Origin: Cricetomys ansorgei | Taxonomy: Eukaryota; Chordata; Mammalia; Rodentia; Nesomyidae | NCBI GenBank assembly: GCA_026225945.1 | Contig: JAMJFZ010000698.1 | Location: forward strand, 248,001 to 312,000 | Direction: 5' to 3' | Length of the DNA stretch: 64,000 bases | In this document: positions 13,249-25,334 of the stretch, piece by piece | Position numbering within the stretch: position 1 is the stretch's first letter | Layout: each line of letters opens with the position of its first letter | Program-made: the position numbers and the translations under genes | The notes under the pieces: model-generated | What the model was told of the DNA's origin: nothing | Database searches by the model: none | What the model saw: the letters and a program-made list of their open reading frames with translations, nothing else

Positions 13249-13740
13249 ATCAATATGCATACACACAGAGAGAATAACATAAACTGCACAAAGATAATAT
13301 TGTCAAAGAATGAAACCTATTTATCTAGATATGTCAGATTAACTCAATACTATTCTTCGATTAAGAGATTATATTGGAAAGTAGAGTATCTTAATTAAGT
13401 AACTATGGATTTTTTCTAACAGTACAAGTTAAAATATCAAAAATGCATCAGGAGATGTTATTATATAAGGAGCTGTATTTACATACATGGGCTGAAATTT
13501 TTCCTACTAAATACAAAAAGAGTAAGTGAGCTCTCTTGGATTTGTCAATAACGAGAGTCACACCTACAGGACCTATCAGAACGCCACAACATAATCACTT
13601 CAATTTCAGGCATTGATGGGATTTTAAGTATGGAATTTATATAAACACTACTATTTGAATTAGAAAAATCCCTGCAGTAAACCTGCAGCTGTGAGTGATC
13701 TATAACTTCCCCCTGGTTTATTTTTCTTCCATTTATGCAG

Positions 13741-14032
13741 ATATAGATTTAAAAACTACCAGTTGATTCTGGCCCTGGTGTTTGCCATTGAAGAGATCAA
13801 CAGCAACCCTCATCTTTTACCAAATGTATCTCTGGGATTTGATTTTTATAATGTCCCATACAGTGAGAAAAGTATTCTCATGAATGCCCATATTTGGCTC
13901 ACAGGGCTGAGCAGTTTCTACTGTAATTACAACTGCAGAAAGAAGAGCAAGTCTGCTGCTGCACTCACAGGACCATCATGGGCCGCATCTGCCTACATCG
14001 GAACACTGCTGCACCTCTACAAATTCCCACAG
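13741..14032 (+). CDS. V2R exon 2: start of Venus-flytrap domain
   Basis: 292 bases between acceptor ...TTTATGCAG and donor GTGAGG. The first base completes the split Q codon. The product contains the family signatures LVFAIEEINSNPHLLPN, LGFDFYN and SAAALTGPSWAASA and ends KFPQ. This is the first lobe of the ligand-binding domain. The frame is fully open and ends in phase 0, as in intact V2Rs. Confidence 0.93.
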
Positions 14033-14386
14033 GTGAGGAGTAGATTGGGGAAAAGAGCCAGGTCTACATTGATGACATTTCAGGTGTATGTAACAGAGGG
14101 AAGCTTTGATTATTAAGCTATCAATGACAAGTGTAAAGACAATTGGAGATGGGTCCACATTTCAGTCAGTTGGGAAGGAAAGGAAATGGAGAAAGGGTGA
14201 GATAAGAAAGAGTCATAAAAATGGAGGGCTAATCAGGAATTTTCTGGAAAATTCAGTGAGAAATTTGCATGTACAGTCAGCTTGAACTAATTCTCATGCT
14301 GACCACTCACACCTGGTACTTCAGTACAAAGACTGTCTTTGACGCCAATGTTTTTCTTCTTGTAACTAATACTGGTTTCTCTACAG

Positions 14387-15193
14387 CTCACTGTTGGTCC
14401 TTTTGATTCTATCCTGAGTGACCCAGGACAGTACAATTCTCTCTACCAGATGGCCCCACGAAGCACATCTCTGTCCCTTGCCATGGTCTCGTTGATGCTC
14501 CATTTTGGCTGGACCTGGGTTGGTGTGCTTCTCCCAGATGACCATAGAGGAATTCAGTTTCTATTAGATTTAAGAAAAACCATTCTGAATAATCACATCT
14601 GCATAGCTTTTGAGGAAATGATCCCAGGCACCTGGACTTCATTCTCCAACAAACTCTGGAAAACATTTGGGAAAGTCCAGGAATCATTGGCGAATACCAT
14701 CATCATTTTTGGTGACACTGATTCTCTACAAGGTTTAATGCAAAACCTAGGGCAACAACTTTTTACAGGGAAAGTATTTGTCATGAACTCTCAGTGGGAT
14801 ACTATTAACCATGGTGATTACTTCTTGCTAGATTCATTCCACGGAAGTCTCATTTTTTCACACCAACATGAGCAGTTTATTGAATTTAAAAACTTTATCC
14901 AAACAGTTAATCCTTACAAATACCCAGAAGACATTTATCTTCCCAAGTGGTGGTTTTTGTTCTTCAAATGCCCATTTTCAGAACTTGATTGTCATCTCTT
15001 GGAGGGCTGCCAACCCAATGCTTCCTTGGAATTCTTGCCTAGAGATATTTTTGACACAGACATGAGTGAAGAGAGCTACAACATCCACAATGCTGTGTAT
15101 GCTGTGGCCCACAGTCTACATGAGATGAGTCTGCAGCAAGCACAAATGCAGCCGAATGGAAATGGGGAAGAAATGACGTTCTTCCCGTGGCAG
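14387..15193 (+). CDS. V2R exon 3: main ligand-binding exon
   Basis: 807 bases, exactly 269 codons, between acceptor TTTCTCTACAG and donor GTATTG. It opens LTVGPFDSILSD and contains DTDSLQ, KVFVMNSQWD, DSFHGSLIFSHQH, NPYKYPED, CQPNASLEFLPR and MSEESYNIHNAVYAVAHSLH, all typical V2R motifs, and it ends FFPWQ. It encodes most of both lobes of the Venus-flytrap domain. There is no stop or frameshift. Confidence 0.94.
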
Positions 15194-15894
15194 GTATTGT
15201 CCCTTCCACTGTATTGGAGCATCAGCAATATGAAATTCTAAGAGTATCCAAAATCACCAAATTAGATGTTACATAATGAAATTTATTAGTTTAATCTCAG
15301 GAGAGTTTACTGGTTAGCTCGCCTTACAGATTGTGCAGATATGTGTGTGCCTATGACTGAGGAATGGCTTCCAAGTGGCAATAGACAAATGATTTTAGTA
15401 AAAATCAAGATTGTGTCAAAAATGACCACACATCTTCTCATGGTAAGAGTTTGAATTAGAAAATCTCAGAGTTCCCTCGTGTACTTCATAAAATGGTGAT
15501 TGGAATAATGACAGTTCATTAACACAGAGTATCAGGACCTGAATGATTTGTTTTAACAACAACTCAGTCTTCAGTTCCCACATTGCACCCACTGAACTCA
15601 TGAATACACACTGAAAGTAAGTGGAGACAGCTTTCTTAGAGAAATTGAGGCTTTGCTCATTCAATACTCACTGATTCCTGTCCTGCCTTTGGGTAGAGCT
15701 CTTTCTTTAGCTGATTGTCCAGTCAGAGGTAGAATGACATCCCACTAACCCAGGCAACCATTACTCAACCTCAGTCATACCTCTGGAGTTTTGTGTCTCA
15801 CAGCAGAGACTATAAACCATGAGAATCTCTCTATACTTTGTTTCTGGCCAACCTCTAAAGCCTAATCTACAATATGCTCTTGCGTCTCTCTCAG

Positions 15895-16109
15895 CTTCAC
15901 CCTTTCCTGAGGAAGCTCAGTGTGGGAGACAACATGGATTTACGTTGGAAAAGGAAGTTAGATGCTAAGTATGACATTCTCAACTTCTGGAATTTCCCAA
16001 GGGTCTTGGACTACAGGTGAAAGTAGGATCCTTTTCTCCCAATGCTCCCCAGGGTCAACAGTTGTCAATATCTGAGAAGATGATACAATGGCCAAAGGAA
16101 TTTTCAGAG
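15895..16109 (+). CDS. V2R exon 4 with 1-base deletion
   Basis: 215 bases between acceptor CTCTCTCAG and donor GTGGGT; 216 would keep the frame. The first part reads LHPFLRKLSVGDN...YDILNFWNFP in one frame. After CCAAGGG (15,998-16,003) the family sequence continues only in another frame as KVGSFSPNAPQGQQ...WPKEFSE. Read straight through, the exon meets TGA at 16,018-16,020. A single lost base in the CCAAGGG run explains this fully. Confidence 0.9.
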
Positions 16110-17622
16110 GTGGGTTATGTATTATCTCAATGCAGTAAAATTAACATAATAATACAATGTATATTTCCCAGTATAATAACCCTTGGCTTTTCACTCTAAG
16201 CCTATTACTGTACACCTCCCAGTAAGGAAGAATAAACCATAACTATCAGTATAGCTTATTGTATCACTCCCCAATTCTTAAAAATAGATGTTTGAGAGTT
16301 TAAAGGAGTCTGTTAGTTTTCAATCATCCAGGGGTTAAGTTTTGTCAACATTACATAACTCGACATCTGAGAAGCTGGAAGCCCAATCTCCATCATGTCT
16401 CACAGCATATTCTGATGTAGAAAACACAGTGACTTGGGATTCACAGTGCAAAACTGTATAATAGCTATGTTTTGTTACTGTAACCTATCACCATGACTAA
16501 AAGTGACTTTTGGAAGAAAGTTTTTCTTTAAGTTATGGTTCTAGAGGTACAAAAGTCCAATGTGGTCAGGACACATCTCAACTCATGCAACAGAAACAAA
16601 GGAAGGAACCTGAAACCAAGCATCTCAGTCCCCAGTCTGCAAGTAGAGAGCAAAAGCAGAACTGGACTGAGGCTTGTAATTGTTCAAAGCCCACTACCAC
16701 TGGAATAATTCTGGAGTAAGTCTGCAACACTTAACGTTTCAACAAGTCTTCAGATAGCTCCAACATTGGGAAATAAGTAGTCAAAGCCTGTGCCTATAAG
16801 GGACACTTTAGCTTCAAACCAACACAGAGTGTCTCTATTAGGATTCCTCCAATGTGTGTAAATACCTGTCTTGTTTGTTCATTCAGACTCCGTGCTTTAC
16901 AAGGTCAGACACAATTGGTTATCAGTTTTCACTTCAGCTTCTTTGATGGTGTAAGGGTTTGGTGCTCACATGTGTATGTTTTTTACTTGTCTGGCTGCTG
17001 CACATGAACAAATAACTAAAAGGACTTAAAGTGTACCTGCGACTTAAAGTATGAGGATGGAGCCATTACCCTTGGAAATTTAAGGTTTTAGGACTCTGAG
17101 GTTCCAGGGGACATCATATCCTATGTTACCTAAAAACAGCAAATACCATAGCTCACTGCATTCTTCTTTACATTCATTCGGAGAGAACAGACCATGGAAT
17201 GTTGACAGTTTTAGACTGGAGTCTTTAAACTCCTCCTTATGTTTTCTTGCAGAAATATTCCAAAATTTGCTTTTATGAAGATTCTAAGTCTTGTAAAGTT
17301 GAAATCCAGATTCATAATCTTGGTAGGAAAAAACGCTTCTCAGCGTAATAGTAAGTGCACAGCCAGGAAGATTCAGTAGAGACTACTTTCCCTTCTGGGT
17401 CATGTAATTAATTACCTACCTTGCTCAAACTTGACCCTGCCTAATTATGCTCCAAACTAACACTCTGGAAATCCTCAAGCAACCTTGTGTAAACAGCAGA
17501 CTTTCAAAAACATTTTCTGCCTTTATAGAAATAAAACTTGACAATTAATTAGAATCCCAAACAATATCTATTGAGAAAAAAAAAACCTGAGCATTTGATA
17601 GCCTCACTTTCAATCTTCTCAG
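16110..17622 (+). other. V2R intron 4
   Basis: 1.5 kb with no further exon and no clear SINE. It ends in the acceptor CAATCTTCTCAG at 17,622. Confidence 0.75.
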
Positions 17623-17746
17623 ACTCCTCACTCTGTGTGCTATAAGAGATGTCGTCCTGGATTCAGGAAAGTTTCCTTGGAGGGGAAAGCTGTCTGCTGC
17701 TATGATTGCACTCCTTGTTCAGAAGATGAGATTTCCAATGAGACAG
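17623..17746 (+). CDS. V2R exon 5: cysteine-rich linker
   Basis: 124 bases, the usual size for this exon. It reads TPHSVCYKRCRPGFRK then EGKAVCCYDCTPC and EDEISNET, giving the closely spaced cysteines that connect the ligand domain to the membrane domain in family C receptors. Donor GTAAGC at 17,747. The split codon joins exon 6 as D. Intact. Confidence 0.93.
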
Positions 17747-19329
17747 GTAAGCAGAAATCTTACAGAGAATGGTTTCGCCTCTCCAGTAGGGTTTGGCATT
17801 ATCTTAGCAACTAAAATCTATCTGAAAAGATATCAGAGACAATTGTATTTATTCTCTTATTTAGGATATGAAATATGAGTTCCAATCTCTTGAAAAAGTG
17901 CACAGCAGCCACAGAAATTTATAATTGATTTACATTTAGGATCAGCTGTAGACACAGTTTGCGGCAGAAACGCCCATTCTTCTGTACTGAGCAATGAGTT
18001 TTATTTCAGGATGTAATTTAACATACATAAAGCATACTTATAATTAAGTATCCAAATTTGATTTTTTCTAACTGTATTTCGATAACAATTGAAACCCACA
18101 TGAGTCTAGGACATACTATCTTCATAATGATTCTTCCCAGCTAGCTTTTTCATACAGGGCAAGAGACTAGAAAAATGTGTTTGATTTCCTCAATAAATAA
18201 GTTTTCACTGTCAGGAGTAACTAAAACTTCAAATTTCTGTAATAATAGGATTCTCTTCCTGTTTGTTATGCTCCATGTGAGAGAAACAGTACATGAAGTA
18301 ACAGCCTCAGAGGAGTTTGAACAGTATATACCGTAGAGGTGTGCCAAGATCTAAGATTTGCAATGGAATCTGGAATCTCTATTTAGCAGGACATGTCATA
18401 AACACACACATGACACTTTCTATTGCATGGAAAATTACTTACAAATCAGCATTTCCACGCCTATTAACAAAGTTGCAACTATGGTTATCTAAAATTTGAC
18501 ATTTTAAACTGTAATGTTTTTGACTGTTTCATTCCATTTATTTTGATCATATGCATATCCCCAGAAATCTGCCAAACTTTCTACCTACTTCACTTAGAAA
18601 ATGCAAAGCATTCTGTGAAGATGAGAAAATTTAGAAGCAATATTAATGAAAACATTAATGAAAAGAATTTCAAATATTATTATTCTCCCTCTTTTGTAGA
18701 ACTCATATATCTAATTCATAGTGAAATTATAAATTATGAGGCCATGTCAAAAGCCAAGTAGTTTAATGCATTGCAATCAGCATTGGAAATAGCTCAAAAG
18801 GCAGGGAAAGAACATGAGATGAAAGGCATTAGGTGTGTTTGACTTATGTTTCTATAAAGATGGGTTTAAAGAGAAGCTTCAGGCAGTTAACCTCTACTGG
18901 AAGAGAAACATCTCTGTTCTTTAAGGATGTGGGTTCTGGAATGATCTCCATATTCCAGTAGATTCCCCCACAACATCGGTACCCTGGCATCACTAAGTAT
19001 GCTCAGTGGGCATTAAAGAGGAAAATGAAGAGATGTAGAGCACATGGGAGGTGAAACTGAGAGAAGGAGAGGAGTGGAGGAGGAGGAGACGGGTGAGTAC
19101 TTAGATTCGCACACATTGTATGTGCTTATAAATAAAATCTAAATGAAATGTCTATAAGAATGTGAGAAGTATAAACCTGTAATAGTTCCCTACAGAATGC
19201 TTATTTTGTTGTACATGAGAGAAGGAAGGTAACTAAGGTAAACAATCCAATGAGCATGTACAGAGAAATGTTTTAGGATTAATGGGATCATATCAGCATG
19301 GACTCATGATCATCTTCATTTCTCACCAG
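17747..19329 (+). other. V2R intron 5
   Basis: 1.6 kb, AT-rich in the middle, with no supported exon or recognisable SINE. The acceptor is TTTCTCACCAG at 19,329. Confidence 0.75.
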
Positions 19330-20258
19330 ACATGGACCAGTGCATGAAGTGTCCAGAAAGTCATTATGCAAACACGGAGAAGAACCACTGCCTCCAGAAA
19401 GCTGTGAGTTTCCTGGACCATGAGGACCCCCTGGGGATGTCTCTTACAGCCACAGCCCTGTCCTTCTCTGTCATCACAGCCGTGATTCTGGGACTGTTTG
19501 TGAAGCACAGAGACACTCCCATTGTCAAGGCTAACAACAGGGCCCTCAGTTACACCCTGCTCATCACACTCAGCATTTGTTTCCTCTGTTCGTTGCTCTT
19601 CATTGGCCGCCCCAGTGCTGCCACCTGTGTCCTGCAGCAGACCGTCTTCGGAGTGGCATTCACCGTGGCTCTTGCCACTGTGCTGGCCAAAGCTATCACT
19701 GTGGTCATTGCCTTCAAGGTCACTTTTCCAAGGAGAGCAATGAGGTGGTTGATAACATCAAATGCCCCAAACCTCATCATCCCCATCTGTACTCTGATTC
19801 ACCTTGTCCTCTGTGGAATCTGGCTGGGAACCTCTCCTCCCTTCCTTGACCAAGATGCTCATGCCGAACATGGCCACATCATCATTGTGTGCAACAAGGG
19901 CTCAGCTTTGGCCTTCCACGGTGTCCTGGGATACCTCTGCTCCTTGGCACTTGGTAGTTATACAATGGCTTTCCTGTCCAGGAATCTGCCTGACACATTC
20001 AACGAAGCCAAGTTCCTTTCATTCAGCATGCTGGTGTTCTTCTGTGTCTGGGTCACCTTCCTCCCTGTCTACCACAGCACCAAGGGGAAGGCCATGGTGG
20101 CTATGGAAGTCTTCTCCATCTTGGCCTCTAGTGCATCACTCCTTGGCTTCATTTTTGCCCCTAAGTGCTACATTATCTTGATAAGACCAGATAGGAACTC
20201 CCTTCATCATATCACGTACAGACCACATTCTAGAAAAACTAATGCTCTCAAAACGTAG
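19330..20258 (+). CDS. V2R exon 6: seven-transmembrane domain
   Basis: 929 bases encoding the end of the cysteine-rich region (MDQCMKCPESHYANTEKNHC) and the whole seven-helix domain. Hallmarks include VKHRDTPIVKANNRALSYTL, ATCVLQQTVFGVAFT, HAEHGHIIIVCNKGSALAF, NLPDTFNEAKFLSFSML, LPVYHSTKGK and FAPKCYIILIRP. The stop is TAG at 20,256-20,258 after a short basic tail. No lesion is visible. Because of the upstream frameshift this domain would not be made from the full transcript as read. Confidence 0.95.
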
Positions 20259-20496
20259 TTCAGAACAAAGCATAGTCCCTATGTTAACAGTTGAGTTACA
20301 AAGATGAATGTCCTGTCCATCTCTATTCTAAAGGTGCATTACACACTTATTGTATGGATTTGATTCTTTGGGTTAATATTTCTTCCTCCATTTGTATTAG
20401 AGTCTCCTTGAACTAGAGCTATCCAAGTTTTTCATGCTTGAAATCCAGGTGGTGTTCTGTGAGTTCAGAACTTGTATGTTTCCAGGCTTTTCTGAA

Positions 20497-22170
20497 ACCT
20501 GTGAAGAGCTGGATATTTTGAACTCATAGTGAACTGATTACAACCTCCTCCACTGTTGTGGGTCTAAAGGTGTCTAGCACAACACCTGGTTCATGATGAA
20601 AATTTACATCCTTCTCTCATATAGACTGTTGATATTCATGTTATTAACTTCCATAGCTTGAGAGATTCATGAAAATTCTCTCTTACACTGGCACTGATCT
20701 CCTATAGCTTATCTTTACCATTCAGGTTATTGTATAGTTGTACACTGCTGTGGTGGCTCTTCAAGGAAGACATGGAGGCATATTCACATGTGTGATCTCT
20801 GCCAGACCTCCGCAGAGAGAACCAATATCCTACACAGCACCACTGGACAGTGGAACCCTGGGCATATGAACTCAGTTGTTATTATTGGTTCAGAATTTGT
20901 TTTCAGTAAATTGTTTTACTGTTCTTCAATCAATTATGGTAAAAAAAAAAATGTAAAACGTATGTATTTAGATTATAGTTTTGGTTTAATTCAATGTTTA
21001 ATTTTTCATTTGCATTTGTGTGATTATATTGAGGATTATCAGATTTTCAAAAATTTAATGTAATCTTTTTGGAGCATAACATTATACCAATTATTACATA
21101 ATATGTTGAATTCTAAGGTAAAATGTAGACTTAACAATAATTTGTTTTATTATGCAATGTCAAATTCAACTTTATTCAACCTTAATCACAGTGCGATGAA
21201 ATATGTCACATGTCCATCTCTTTGACATCCAGCTGATTGCCCTCACTTTTATTTAAATCTGCACACTTACACACCTTCAATCTAAATGCTTCTTCCAACT
21301 CATTGCTTTTCCTTGCATTGCTATGTGTGCTACATTTAAGATCATGAATTGGTTACAGACTACAAGTTTATTATTCCACAGTAATCCAGAATTCATTGTC
21401 TTTTCATAAAAAGACATGCAATATATTAAGTAAAAGAAATTCATTTCATTTCCATCGTTCATGAAAACAGAAGTTTATAAAACTCAAATACCCTTACTAC
21501 TGCGACTTTTCTCTTAGTTGTGGTGACTCTCTTGCTTTTATGTCTGTACCACAGGCTGGGAGCTTTTCGATATTATGTTATTAGCTGTAACTCGACATAG
21601 TTATTGCTCATTAAGCAGGAAATCATACCCAGTTCTGGAAACTAAACCAACTGTCAAGACCTACTTAAGACTTGAATCTTGGAATAGAATCTACCACTGC
21701 GTCTGTATGAAAACAGCATAGTCCCTAAACATTCTTAATATCTATCCTTACTCATACAATTGTATCTATTCATTGCACCCTATCAGGGGAATTTCTCTCT
21801 GCAATAGATGCAGGCAATTGTAGAAGGCTACAAACAATCAAAATGATAAATTGTAGATACCAGTCCCAACTGATACATTTACAATAAAATCTCCACACTT
21901 AAGGTTCAGAGTTCAGTGAAAAATAAGGGACAAAGGACAGTAAGAGGCCGGGGTTCAAGGAGTTGGTTGTGAGATTGTGTCTTTAGGAATGTCAAGAGTA
22001 GACCATAATTTCTCATAAGATCTCACCAACATGACTGTCTTAACATGAACTGAACAAGGACAACAATAAGTGTGTTAAAGTGAATGGGGAAATCTCATAA
22101 GACCTCGGCCACACCAGGAGAAGCACAGTCACCTAAGGAATGCTGACACAGGAAAAAAATTCTTCCATGG
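20497..22170 (+). repeat. V2R 3'-flank duplicate, copy 2
   Basis: Starts 239 bp after the V2R stop and aligns with 1-3,030. It lacks the LTR-like insert of copy 1: the joint lies near 20,890-20,900, where sequence matching 385 is followed directly by sequence matching 1,773. The pair records tandem duplication of V2R units. Confidence 0.8.
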
Positions 22171-23440
22171 GTCACAACAAACTGGCTGGTCAATTTCACA
22201 TGGCTGCTGGAGGCCACGTGGACAATTGCAGGTCTGCAGGAAGGTGAGGTCACAGAATCGCACACCCATATCTCAGAGACTGGCTCCCTCCCTCCTGCTA
22301 ACCTCCTGGTCTTTGTAGCCCTGACACTGAGATCAGCATCCTAGTAAGAACACAGTGAGAATGACTGCTTGCCAATGGCAAAGCCCTGTGACTCAGAAAT
22401 GGAGAAGTTCTGTGAGTATCACTTCAAGAGTAGCCACAGAAAAAAAGAATGTAAGTCATAGTAAACATATGATCTGAAATTAATAGCATTCTGTTAATGT
22501 CATACATGGTTTTTATGACTAATCACTTTCCCTACTAACTTGCTGATCTTGTTGTTTAACTGCTTGGCTTGCCCAAAATTGGTATAGAATGGAATTAAGC
22601 ATTTTGATGGGCACAGACTATCTGGAGAAGAGTGGCCCTGCCACCATTACAATCCATATCTTGCAATGTCATGGTGTATTTGGTTTTTAATCCCAACACC
22701 ATTTCATTTGGAGGTTTCCCACTGAGATCTTGAGACTGGGATTTCAAGGGATACCCACTAAGAAATGTTCTTTAGCTCTAGTCTTCCTCTTCATTACAAC
22801 CCTCATATTCACTCAGTTACAGGGTAAGGAGGGCCTCTGTCTTTTTTTTTCCCCTACAAATAATGAGGCAGAGCTCTGACATCTGGAATGGCTAGACTGG
22901 ATTTGAGCACATAACACCTCAGAGAATCATGCAATGCAATAACACATGCGTACTTCTGTGATGCATACAAGACAGACCTCAAAATTTCATCATCCATACA
23001 GGTCTCCAGGGAACTGAGAAAAAAAGCAGCAGCTCCAAACTGCAATATTAGAAACTAATAATTGTTTTTGATACCTGGCATCCAGGGAGAAGATGCTCAG
23101 AAAAATATCCCTGTGTATGATGCAAAGCTGTGTACCCACTTCTGAATGTGAAAAGTTAATTGTACGTCTGAGGGAGGAGAGGTCACAGATTCAAATAGCT
23201 GTATTTCAGGCACTGGCTGCCTCCCTTCAGTATATGTCAGTGGCCAGAAGACCCTGGCACTGAGATCGGCATCCTGGCAGAGAAACTACAACTTGGAGAG
23301 CATCCAACGGAGAGCTGAATCAGAGTCCGCAAAGGCAACACTATTCAGAAGACTCCGGCTAAGAAAGACAACCAGAAGAGGAAATCGGAAGCAATGGCTC
23401 AGGACTCAAGCGAAACAAAGGTGAGGTGATAGACATGTAG
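22171..23440 (+). repeat. two diverged direct-repeat segments with exon-like ends
   Basis: About 22,230-22,345 and 23,165-23,290 share the run of phrases GGTCACAGA, ATCTCAG or ATTTCAGG, ACTGGCT and CACTGAGATC(A/G)GCATCCT. The first is followed by a GTAAGT at about 22,451, the second by a GTGAGG at 23,421, both good splice-donor words. They may be remnants of exons of an unrecognised transcript family. The longest frame in the second segment is short and no protein family is recognised. Confidence 0.3.
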
Positions 23441-24284
23441 TAGTCTCTGGCTTTCTTACATTAACAAATATGAAACTGACTAAAATGGCTGTGGCTTATT
23501 GCAACAGATGAAGAAACCTGTCTGGGAAGGTGCTGAGAACTATCGATTTTACATTGGTAGGACCGCTCGTTTATGATCATGTGAATCCTTTCTCTCAATG
23601 ACCTAATTCTCCTGTTCCCATGGCTGTGCTCCAGAGAGTGGGAGCAAGGTAAAGGAACCATGAAGGCCTATGCAAAACATAAGCGACTGCAGAGCGCGTG
23701 AGCAGAGACTTATACTCCATCCCATGAGGTCACTGATGGAGACAGGCCCTACAAATTCCCCAAAAGACGTGTATTCTGAGATCGTGATGATGTCGCTTCC
23801 CTCCTAAATCGTGTTCAGAAACTTTTACATGCAAATAACCACCACTGTTAGAAACTCAAAGGCTGCCAGTCAAAAGTTTACCATCTTCTTTCACAGATAA
23901 TGTTCTTAAATTCCTGTTTCGGGATGCAATGTATTTGCTGTGTGAATTTATTAGTGGAAGGGTCTATGAGTTGGAGCAGCCAATAGGAAGCTCATTTAGA
24001 TATTACAATGCAGATATCACATAATTCTGTTCTAAAATGCTGCAATGTATCAATATGCTTTTAATATTAGGAATCAGAAAGAGAAGATGTAGCAGAAGTT
24101 CTAGAACACCCTTGGGGGGGTAAGATTTAAATTTAAATAAAGGCTCAAATTGCACATTTGAGCAATTGTGCTTAAAGGCTGGTCCTGTACCTTTAGATAT
24201 ATATAAATCAGTAATTTCAACTCTTGCTTAGTTTTATTTTGAATGTGAGAGGCCCTGCATGTACAAATCTTCAACACATGTGCG
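23441..24284. other. non-coding intergenic
   Basis: No supported gene. A short G run occurs near 24,113. Confidence 0.5.
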
Positions 24285-24430
24285 TCTGGGACGCTCACAG
24301 GCCAGGAGAGGGTATCTGAGTCCCCAAAAATGCAGTTACAATTGGGTATAAGCTTCCATTTTCTTCTGGCAGCTAAACTCAGGTCCTCTGGAAGGGCTCT
24401 CAGTGCTCGTGACCAAGGAGCCAGTTTTCC
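24285..24430 (-). mobile_element. B3-type SINE (antisense)
   Basis: The + strand reads AACTCAGGTCCTCTGGAAG then CAGTGCTCGTGACCAAGGAG and CCAGTTTTCCAGCC, the antisense head of a B2/B3 family SINE. This explains the 170-codon open frame on the - strand at 24,101-24,613. Confidence 0.75.
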
Positions 24431-24881
24431 AGCCTTAAATACTCCAAGGTTTACAAAGCACAAAGCTGACACTGAGAGATGGCAGTATGTACACATCATA
24501 CTGGAGTAGATGGATTTGCAAACCTCATTTCTCAATTGGAAAACATTTTCTTGGGTACTAATTGTCGATGGGGTATCATTGTTATCCGTAGTCATACTGT
24601 GTGTGCTCCACACGCTTTCCCTTGGGCTTTTTTTCTTTCTGGAAATTAAAGCATGGTAGGTGAGTGTGGCTGGTCCCTGTTAGGCTGTTTAGCATTTTAT
24701 TTGCTTCTCCAACATAAATACAAATGAGCCATTAGGCAGCTATCTGAATATTGGGCCGCGTTTGCATGATATACGTTATTTATCCTGAGACAGGCTCCTG
24801 GGAGACTCTGTTTCCTGCTGTATATTAAAATACACAGTGCTCACTAGGTGATATATTGCCCCATGCAATAAACACTGCTCA

Positions 24882-25018
24882 CAGGCGGCGGTGGTGCACA
24901 TGTTTAATCCCAGGACTCAGGAGGCAGAGGCAAGTGGATCTCTGTGAGTTCGAGGCCAGCCTGGTCTAAAGAGGGAGTTTACAACAGAGAAACCCTGTCT
25001 TGACTAAAAACAAAGAAG
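24882..25018 (+). mobile_element. B1 SINE (sense)
   Basis: Reads GGCGGTGGTGCACATG, TTTAATCCCAG, GGAGGCAGAGGCAAGTGGA, GAGTTCGAGGCCAGCCTGG and AGAAACCCTGTCTTG, then an A-rich end. It is a fairly young B1 lying 300 bp upstream of the V1R coding exon. Confidence 0.95.
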
Positions 25019-25334
25019 AAGGAACATGACTCACACGTGGAAACATTCACTACAAAAAAAATTATGCAATGATAGTATTTTGAAAAGGTAGAAATACATA
25101 GAAATCACATATAAATGTAAGCTGCTCATTTTAATGTTCAGTGTCTACAAAACTAGGGTGTATATACAGTACATGTCCTCTCCTAGCTTACAATGTGGCT
25201 TTTTGAATCCTTGTAAAAATCATAAAGCATTCTGGATGAACCTAATTACATAGAGATTGAAAACTATAAAGCACTGAACGCAACCCATGTCCCATCTTCC
25301 CAGGCAGGATCCTAGGTCCACAAGACATCACAGC

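Larger units (their letters stand above)
8162..13740 (+). other. V2R intron 1 (5.6 kb)
   Basis: Contains no extra exon that can be supported. It holds an old B3-like SINE (9,190-9,360), an AT-rich stretch (10,730-10,970), probable antisense L1-type sequence (about 11,900-12,950) and a short CA repeat (13,231-13,248). The acceptor is a pyrimidine-rich tract ending ATTTATGCAG at 13,740. A long first intron is normal in V2R genes. Confidence 0.8.
7935..20258 (+). pseudogene. vomeronasal type-2 receptor (V2R), frameshifted
   Basis: Family C GPCR expressed in basal vomeronasal neurons for peptide or protein pheromones. Six exons with consistent phases: 7,935-8,161; 13,741-14,032; 14,387-15,193; 15,895-16,109; 17,623-17,746; 19,330-20,258. 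All introns are GT-AG. The order is signal peptide, Venus-flytrap ligand domain, nine-cysteine-type linker (exon 5) and seven-helix domain (exon 6). The total is 2,594 bases, one short of a whole 864-residue frame, which is normal length for the family. The missing base is in exon 4 at about 15,999 and gives a TGA at 16,018-16,020, cutting the protein near residue 483, before the linker and membrane domain. Everything else reads open, so the loss is recent, allelic, or a sequence error. Assignment to the V2R family is firm; the subfamily is not resolved. Confidence 0.93.

Noticed and set aside
14409..14687. Open frames on the - strand within V2R exon 3
   Set aside because: Shadows of the coding strand; the + strand frame carries all the family motifs.
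24101..24613. 170-codon open frame on the - strand
   Set aside because: It crosses an antisense B3-type SINE, has no family marks and no conserved structure; treated as chance.
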